A DNA stretch of 64,000 nucleotides, taken from NCBI GenBank assembly GCA_964632995.1, contig CAZWDL010000014.1, positions 20,186 to 84,185 on the forward strand, read 5' to 3'. Below, one piece after another: positions 60,584-64,000 of the stretch (the first letter of the stretch is position 1; each line of letters starts with the position of its first letter). The position numbers and the translations under genes were made by a program. This DNA comes from CAZWDL01 sp964632995 (GTDB taxonomy: Bacteria; Bacteroidota; Bacteroidia; Chitinophagales; Saprospiraceae). The notes below the pieces were generated by a model. The model saw only the letters and a program-made list of their open reading frames with translations. It made no database searches and had not been told where the DNA came from.

Positions 60584-60985
60584 ATGGATAAGTTAGATCT
60601 GTTAATAAAAAGTCTGGACAACGAGCTGAGCCCGCAGGAACAGCAGATGCTCGAGCAGGCGCTGGCCGAGTCCGAAGCCCTGCGGCGGGAGCGGGATCAG
60701 CTGCTGGCCATGCGGTCCGCGCTGGGCGAATTGCCGCCTGTTCACGATCCTGCTTTTTCCGAAAGGGTCATGCAGCGCCTTCATGAAAAAAGCATAACGT
60801 CGACCGCCCTCATTGCCGCCATGTTTCCGCGGGTAGCTGCCGCTTGCATATTGGTGCTCTTTGCCTTTCTGCTGTCCATTTACGTCTCGGAAGGCAGTCT
60901 GACTTCGGATGCCCTCCTGGGCACTCAGGAACTGACCGTGGACGAGGCCTACTCACTGGCAGCGGAGGAGGTGGATGTCCAATAA
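60584..60985 (+). CDS. Anti-sigma-factor-like membrane protein
   Basis: A 133-residue protein that fits an anti-sigma factor by shape and place. The N-terminal cytoplasmic part (1-75, LDLLIKSLDNELSPQEQQML then ALAESEALRRERDQLLAMRS) resembles the sigma-binding helices of zinc-free anti-sigma proteins. One membrane helix lies at about 83-102 (VAAACILVLFAFLLSIYV) and a short external acidic tail of about 30 residues ends it. No Cys/His zinc site is present. It follows the ECF sigma gene after a palindromic repeat of 172 bases, which could set the ratio of the two proteins. The binding role is inference. Confidence 0.7.
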   Translation: MDKLDLLIKSLDNELSPQEQQMLEQALAESEALRRERDQLLAMRSALGELPPVHDPAFSERVMQRLHEKSITSTALIAAMFPRVAAACILVLFAFLLSIYVSEGSLTSDALLGTQELTVDEAYSLAAEEVDVQ

Positions 60986-61003
60986 TTCAATAGAATTAAA
61001 CGC

Positions 61004-61423
61004 ATGAATACATTCAAAACCATCATGACCATCGCCGGCCTGCTGGCTATCGGCTTTATCGCCGGTTTTTTTACCCATCGCTACACGGTACAGCAGCGCA
61101 TTGAAAAGGTCGCCCGGCTGCGCGTGCCCCGCGGTTTCGAAGAGCGGCTGTTCCAGATGATCGACGCCGACGCCGAACAGCGGGAGCAGTTGCAACCAAT
61201 CGTAGATAAATACGCCCGGCGGGTAGCCGAAGAGTTCCGGGAGCAGAACCAGGCTCACCGCCGGATTATCGATTCCATGCATCAGGAAATTAAACCCTAT
61301 CTCAGCGATGCGCAACTGGAACGCCTGGAACGCTTTCACCGCCGCTTCCGCTTTCGCGAAATGGGACCGCCCCCACCGTGGGATGGAAAAAATAGAAGGC
61401 GCCGGGAAAAAAACCGGAATTGA
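61004..61423 (+). CDS. CpxP/Spy-like membrane-anchored sensor protein
   Basis: A 139-residue protein with one membrane helix near the N-terminus (about 7-25, IMTIAGLLAIGFIAGFFTHR) and an external all-helical, Arg/Glu-rich part. The latter resembles CpxP/Spy/CnrX-type domains (MIDADAEQREQLQPIVDKYA, IKPYLSDAQLERLERFHRRF). Family members sense misfolded proteins or metals in the periplasm and control an anti-sigma or kinase. It starts 18 bases after the anti-sigma-like gene and is probably its partner, by place. Its last codons overlap a second copy of the candidate ECF promoter. The basic end RRRREKNRN is odd and may reflect that overlap. Confidence 0.72.
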   Translation: MNTFKTIMTIAGLLAIGFIAGFFTHRYTVQQRIEKVARLRVPRGFEERLFQMIDADAEQREQLQPIVDKYARRVAEEFREQNQAHRRIIDSMHQEIKPYLSDAQLERLERFHRRFRFREMGPPPPWDGKNRRRREKNRN

Positions 61424-61433
61424 CTTTGTCTAA
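61404..61433 (+). promoter_or_regulatory. Candidate ECF-sigma promoter, copy 2
   Basis: GGG, seven A, CCGG, seven bases, then TTTGTCTAA, again exactly 30 bases, as at 59758. It overlaps the stop codon of the preceding gene and lies 128 bases before the Spy-like T9SS gene. The shared sequence suggests control by the same sigma factor. Confidence 0.55.
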
Positions 61434-61561
61434 CTAATAAACGGACGCCGGTAAACCCGAGTGGGTCCCGGAAGTCCAACCAGATAGAACACTTCATCAG
61501 ACACTCCGGGCCCATTAATACTGATAGTGTTGCTTCCTTTCACCATCAAAAACTGATAACC

Positions 61562-62737
61562 ATGACTAAGTCCAAGTGTAATTTGCTGCTTTTTTTAGTA
61601 CTCCTGATCAGCACGTCCCTCTTCGCCCAGCGCCCGCGCGGCGAACGCGGCTTCGAACACCCGCCCCGGCTGGAACAAATGCAGGAAGAACTGCAGCTCA
61701 GCGACGAGCAACTCGAACAGATCAAAGCCATTGATGAAAAGTACGATGAAAAAAGAAGGGCATTACTCGGCGATTTCGAAGGCGACCGCACCGAACGACG
61801 TACCGCCATCCGCGAGCTGATGGACGCCCGGCGCGAGGAAATTCACGGCGTACTCACTCAGGAACAGCTCGATATGCTGGAAGAAAAACGCGAATCGCGG
61901 GAATCCGCCCGCGAGGAGCGCCGCGCCGAAAGAGCACAACTGCGCGAAGCGTTGCAGGAATACCATCAGGGAAATATCCTGCCCGTGCTGAAGCAACAGC
62001 GCGAAAAGCTGGAAGCGCAAATTAGCCAGGAGGATAAGGCGCTGATCGACGAGCTGCGCGCTGAGCAGTCCGCCATGCGCGAAAAAATGCAAGCCGCCAA
62101 GGGCGATCCCGAAAAAATGCGCGCCCTGCGCGATGAGATGAAAGCGCACCGCGAAGAAATGGAACAAATGCGCGGCCTGGTTGAAAAGTACGAAGCGGAC
62201 ATCGAGCGCCTCTTCACCGAGGTCATCGACCAGCGTCAGCAGTGGCGGGAAGATCTGAAGCAGATCCACGAGCAGTACCAGCCGGAAAGAGGCGAAAGAG
62301 CCCGCCGTCACCGCATGGAAGGCCCGCCTTCGCACCGTCGCGGCCGCGAGGGTAAGCCCGGAATGGACCGCGGAATGGGACCCGGCGCCATGAGCCCCAT
62401 CGGCAAAGGGCAGTTTCTACTGCTGGATCCCGACGCTACTGATCCCCTGCCTTTTCGGGGCGGTCAGCTGACGCCTCAAATCGATACCGAAATCTTCCCC
62501 AACCCCGCCCGCCAGTCCAACATGGTGAATTACCAGCTGGAGACCGCCGGAGAGGTGCGCATCGAACTGCGCGATAACGAAGGCCGTCTGGTCAAAGTAC
62601 TCCTCGACGAGTACCGCGCCGCCGGCGAACACAACCTGGAAGTCGACCTCAGCGGTCTGGCCGCCGGCGTCTATTACTACACCATCAGCAGCCCGGACGG
62701 ACAGGTGACGAAGAAAGTGGTCGTATCCAAAAATTAA
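61562..62737 (+). CDS. Spy-like protein with T9SS type A sorting domain
   Basis: A 391-residue exported protein. A signal peptide (about 1-21, ending LFAQ) leads to helical LTxxQ/Spy-like repeats (about 30-245, e.g. MQEELQLSDEQLEQIKAIDE and IHGVLTQEQLDMLEEKRESR), very rich in Glu, Arg and Gln. A linker (about 245-310) rich in Arg, Pro, Gly and Met follows. The end is a T9SS type A sorting domain (about 315-391: EIFPNPARQSNMVNYQ, GLAAGVYYYTIS, KKVVVSK). Spy domains normally act as periplasmic chaperones, and a T9SS tail would send this one to the cell surface. It is probably driven by the promoter-like copy at 61404. Confidence 0.85.
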   Translation: MTKSKCNLLLFLVLLISTSLFAQRPRGERGFEHPPRLEQMQEELQLSDEQLEQIKAIDEKYDEKRRALLGDFEGDRTERRTAIRELMDARREEIHGVLTQEQLDMLEEKRESRESAREERRAERAQLREALQEYHQGNILPVLKQQREKLEAQISQEDKALIDELRAEQSAMREKMQAAKGDPEKMRALRDEMKAHREEMEQMRGLVEKYEADIERLFTEVIDQRQQWREDLKQIHEQYQPERGERARRHRMEGPPSHRRGREGKPGMDRGMGPGAMSPIGKGQFLLLDPDATDPLPFRGGQLTPQIDTEIFPNPARQSNMVNYQLETAGEVRIELRDNEGRLVKVLLDEYRAAGEHNLEVDLSGLAAGVYYYTISSPDGQVTKKVVVSKN

Positions 62738-62760
62738 ATGACTCGAAATCTGGATTCAAC

Positions 62761-62878
62761 AAAACAGGAGTCCTCCCGAATGCCGGAGTCCACTTTGCAC
62801 GAGTGGGGATGGCCGAAGCCTTCGGCCATCCCCACTCGTATAAAGTAGAACTCAAAATTCGGGAGGGCTCCTGTTTTT
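62761..62878. repeat. Nested palindrome of about 118 bases
   Basis: Outer arms AAAACAGGAGTCCTCCCGAA and its near-complement (..GAGGGCTCCTGTTTTT). Inner arms ACTTTGCACGAGTGGGGATG GCCGAAG against CTTCGGCCATCCCCACTCGT ATAAAGT. The inner stem can form about 25 pairs. It starts 24 bases after the Spy-like stop and may also end that transcript. Confidence 0.8.
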
Positions 62879-62944
62879 AATTCAGTCGCCAGGCTGAGTA
62901 GTGGTGGAACCATATCTTCGAAGCCCGGCTAAGCTGCGAATGGC

Positions 62945-62980
62945 CTCCAGCCCCCAGCCCCCAGTATCCAGCACCCCCCC
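62945..62980. repeat. CAGCCCCCAG-type short repeat, second copy
   Basis: TCCAGCCCCCAGCCCCCAGT then ATCCAGCACCC, similar to 26560-26593. The rest of the gap 62981-63176 is pyrimidine-rich without a recognisable element. Confidence 0.5.
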
Positions 62981-63176
62981 TTTCACTTTTCTTTTCTTTT
63001 TGCTAACTTTAACTTTTCTTACCCAACTAATTTTCTCTATTTCCTACTCAGTTGCTTTGCCCAACTGCTTTGCAATCGTTACTTTTCATTGATTCAGCAA
63101 GGCGTTACACCTCTTCGGACTGCTCAATTTATGCGGCGGAAAGTAGAGAAAGCCTTAGACCTAACGCACAACGACC

Positions 63177-64000
63177 ATGCTCGCCAAAACATTCGCCAGC
63201 GCCGTACACGGCGTCGATGCTACAACGATCACTGTAGAAGTCAATACCGGAGGAAAGCCCTCCGGCACCTCCGACAAATTTTACCATATGGTAGGCCTGC
63301 CCGACAGCGCCGTGCGGGAGGGTTTTCTGCGTATTGAATCAGCCATAAGCAATTCGAAATACGAAATGAAGCGTCTGCGGACTACGGTCAACCTGGCGCC
63401 TGCCGACATCCGCAAGGAGGGCTCGGCCTACGATCTGCCCATCGCCATCGGCTTCCTGGCTGCCACCAACCAGATCAACGGCAACTGCCTCGACCAGTTT
63501 CTGATGATGGGCGAAGTGTCGCTCGACGGGACCGTGCGGCCCATCAAGGGGGCGCTGCCGATTGCTATCCAGGCGCGCAGGGAGGGCTTCAATGCTCTGA
63601 TCGTTCCTAAAGATAATGCCCGGGAAGCCGCCATTGTCAACGATCTGAAGGTTTACGGTGTCGAACACCTGCGCGAAGCGATCGCCCTGATGAACGGACA
63701 GAGCGACCTGGAGCCTACCTTCGTGGAAACGCGCGACGAGTTTTTCCATCAGCTCGATCACTACGAGGTGGATTTTGACGATGTGAAGGGGCAGGAAAAT
63801 ATCAAACGCGCGCTGGAGCTGGCGGCGGCCGGCGGGCACAATGTCATCCTCATCGGACCGCCTGGCGCCGGCAAGACGATGCTGGCCCGCCGCCTGCCCA
63901 CCATCCTGCCGCCGCTCAACCTGCACGAGGCGCTGGAGACGACCAAGATCCACTCCGTAGCCGGGCAATTACCGCCCGGCTCCGCCCTGGTCGCCAAGCG
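63177..64000 (+). CDS. YifB/ComM-family Mg-chelatase-like ATPase (runs off the window)
   Basis: The first 274 codons of an AAA+ ATPase of the YifB/ComM family, normally about 510 residues; the rest lies beyond the window. The N-terminal Lon-protease-like domain (1-170) has YHMVGLPDSAVREGFLRIES, VNLAPADIRKEGSAYDLPIA and LDGTVRPIKGALPIAI. The ATPase domain then starts with DDVKGQENIKRALELAAAGG and the Walker A loop GPPGAGKT near 226-233. ComM members are helicases that help integrate foreign DNA in natural transformation; in Bacteroidota the role is untested. The ATG of MLAKTFASAVHG is the usual start. Confidence 0.93.
   Translation, partial: MLAKTFASAVHGVDATTITVEVNTGGKPSGTSDKFYHMVGLPDSAVREGFLRIESAISNSKYEMKRLRTTVNLAPADIRKEGSAYDLPIAIGFLAATNQINGNCLDQFLMMGEVSLDGTVRPIKGALPIAIQARREGFNALIVPKDNAREAAIVNDLKVYGVEHLREAIALMNGQSDLEPTFVETRDEFFHQLDHYEVDFDDVKGQENIKRALELAAAGGHNVILIGPPGAGKTMLARRLPTILPPLNLHEALETTKIHSVAGQLPPGSALVAK

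Noticed and set aside
1..64000. Prophage, insertion sequence or rRNA genes
   Set aside because: I found no transposase, phage structural gene, integrase or rRNA text on either strand.

Overview
The window looks like the chromosome of a Bacteroidota bacterium, most likely of the Saprospiria/Lewinella type. The reasons are: type IX secretion (T9SS) cargo with both type A and type B sorting domains next to a PorP/SprF protein; SusC-like carboxypeptidase-regulatory and TonB-receptor architecture; LytS/LytTR regulation; exported (Tat) sugar enzymes; a FadL-type porin; a DUF6913 protein; and a tRNA promoter of the Bacteroidota form TTG-N20-TATATTTG. This placement is inferred from gene families, because no rRNA is present. 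Three runs of N (4141-4150, 40444-40543, 49250-49259) are assembly gaps, and the second and third certainly hide sequence of a different length from the N run.

Layout. 0.1-4.8 kb (minus): TonB-dependent receptor, TPR-like secreted protein, LytS-like histidine kinase and LytTR regulator. 5.1-7.0 kb: a fusion of an apparently shortened GH29 fucosidase domain with a GH43-like five-bladed propeller. 7.3-12.1 kb: two GT39/ArnT-like glycosyltransferases and a GT9 heptosyltransferase-like protein (surface glycan or lipid A work). 12.1-13.6 kb: two small envelope proteins. 13.8-21.7 kb: a complete bacterial-type V-ATPase operon, E-DUF2764-A-B-D-I-K, whose K subunit carries the whole sodium-ligand set. 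21.7-28.8 kb: a universal stress protein, a CotH-like protein, an SRPBCC-like protein, a pair of Tat-exported sugar enzymes, and three gene relics (a beta-barrel protein, a metallophosphoesterase and a T9SS tail). 28.8-30.0 kb: an FMN alpha-hydroxyacid oxidase.

30.3-46.6 kb is a T9SS surface-protein locus. A small secreted protein precedes a 2508-residue type A cargo with five clear plus one degenerate Cys-rich repeats, a dockerin and a cohesin-like domain. A type B cargo with thirteen or more 54-residue repeats follows. A convergent four-gene operon then reads lipoprotein with SH3, secreted protein, thrombospondin-3/propeller protein, PorP. 47.1-49.3 kb is an AT-richer stretch between a tRNA-like 3' end and a gap-broken tRNA-Asp. 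It holds a PIN toxin-antitoxin pair, a CcbP-like protein and a GIY-YIG protein.

49.6-58.5 kb is mostly housekeeping: accA, DUF6913, dapA, a YdjM-like membrane protein, a FadL-like porin, a low-complexity secreted protein and proS. 58.8-62.7 kb holds an exported nuclease/phosphatase-fold protein. It is followed by an ECF sigma factor, an anti-sigma-like protein, a CpxP/Spy-like membrane protein and a T9SS-exported Spy-like protein. A near-identical 30-base promoter-like element lies before the sigma gene and before the Spy-like gene, which suggests a self-controlled envelope-stress circuit. The window ends inside a YifB/ComM-type ATPase. Intergenic DNA is unusually rich in long imperfect palindromes that fall into at least two families.
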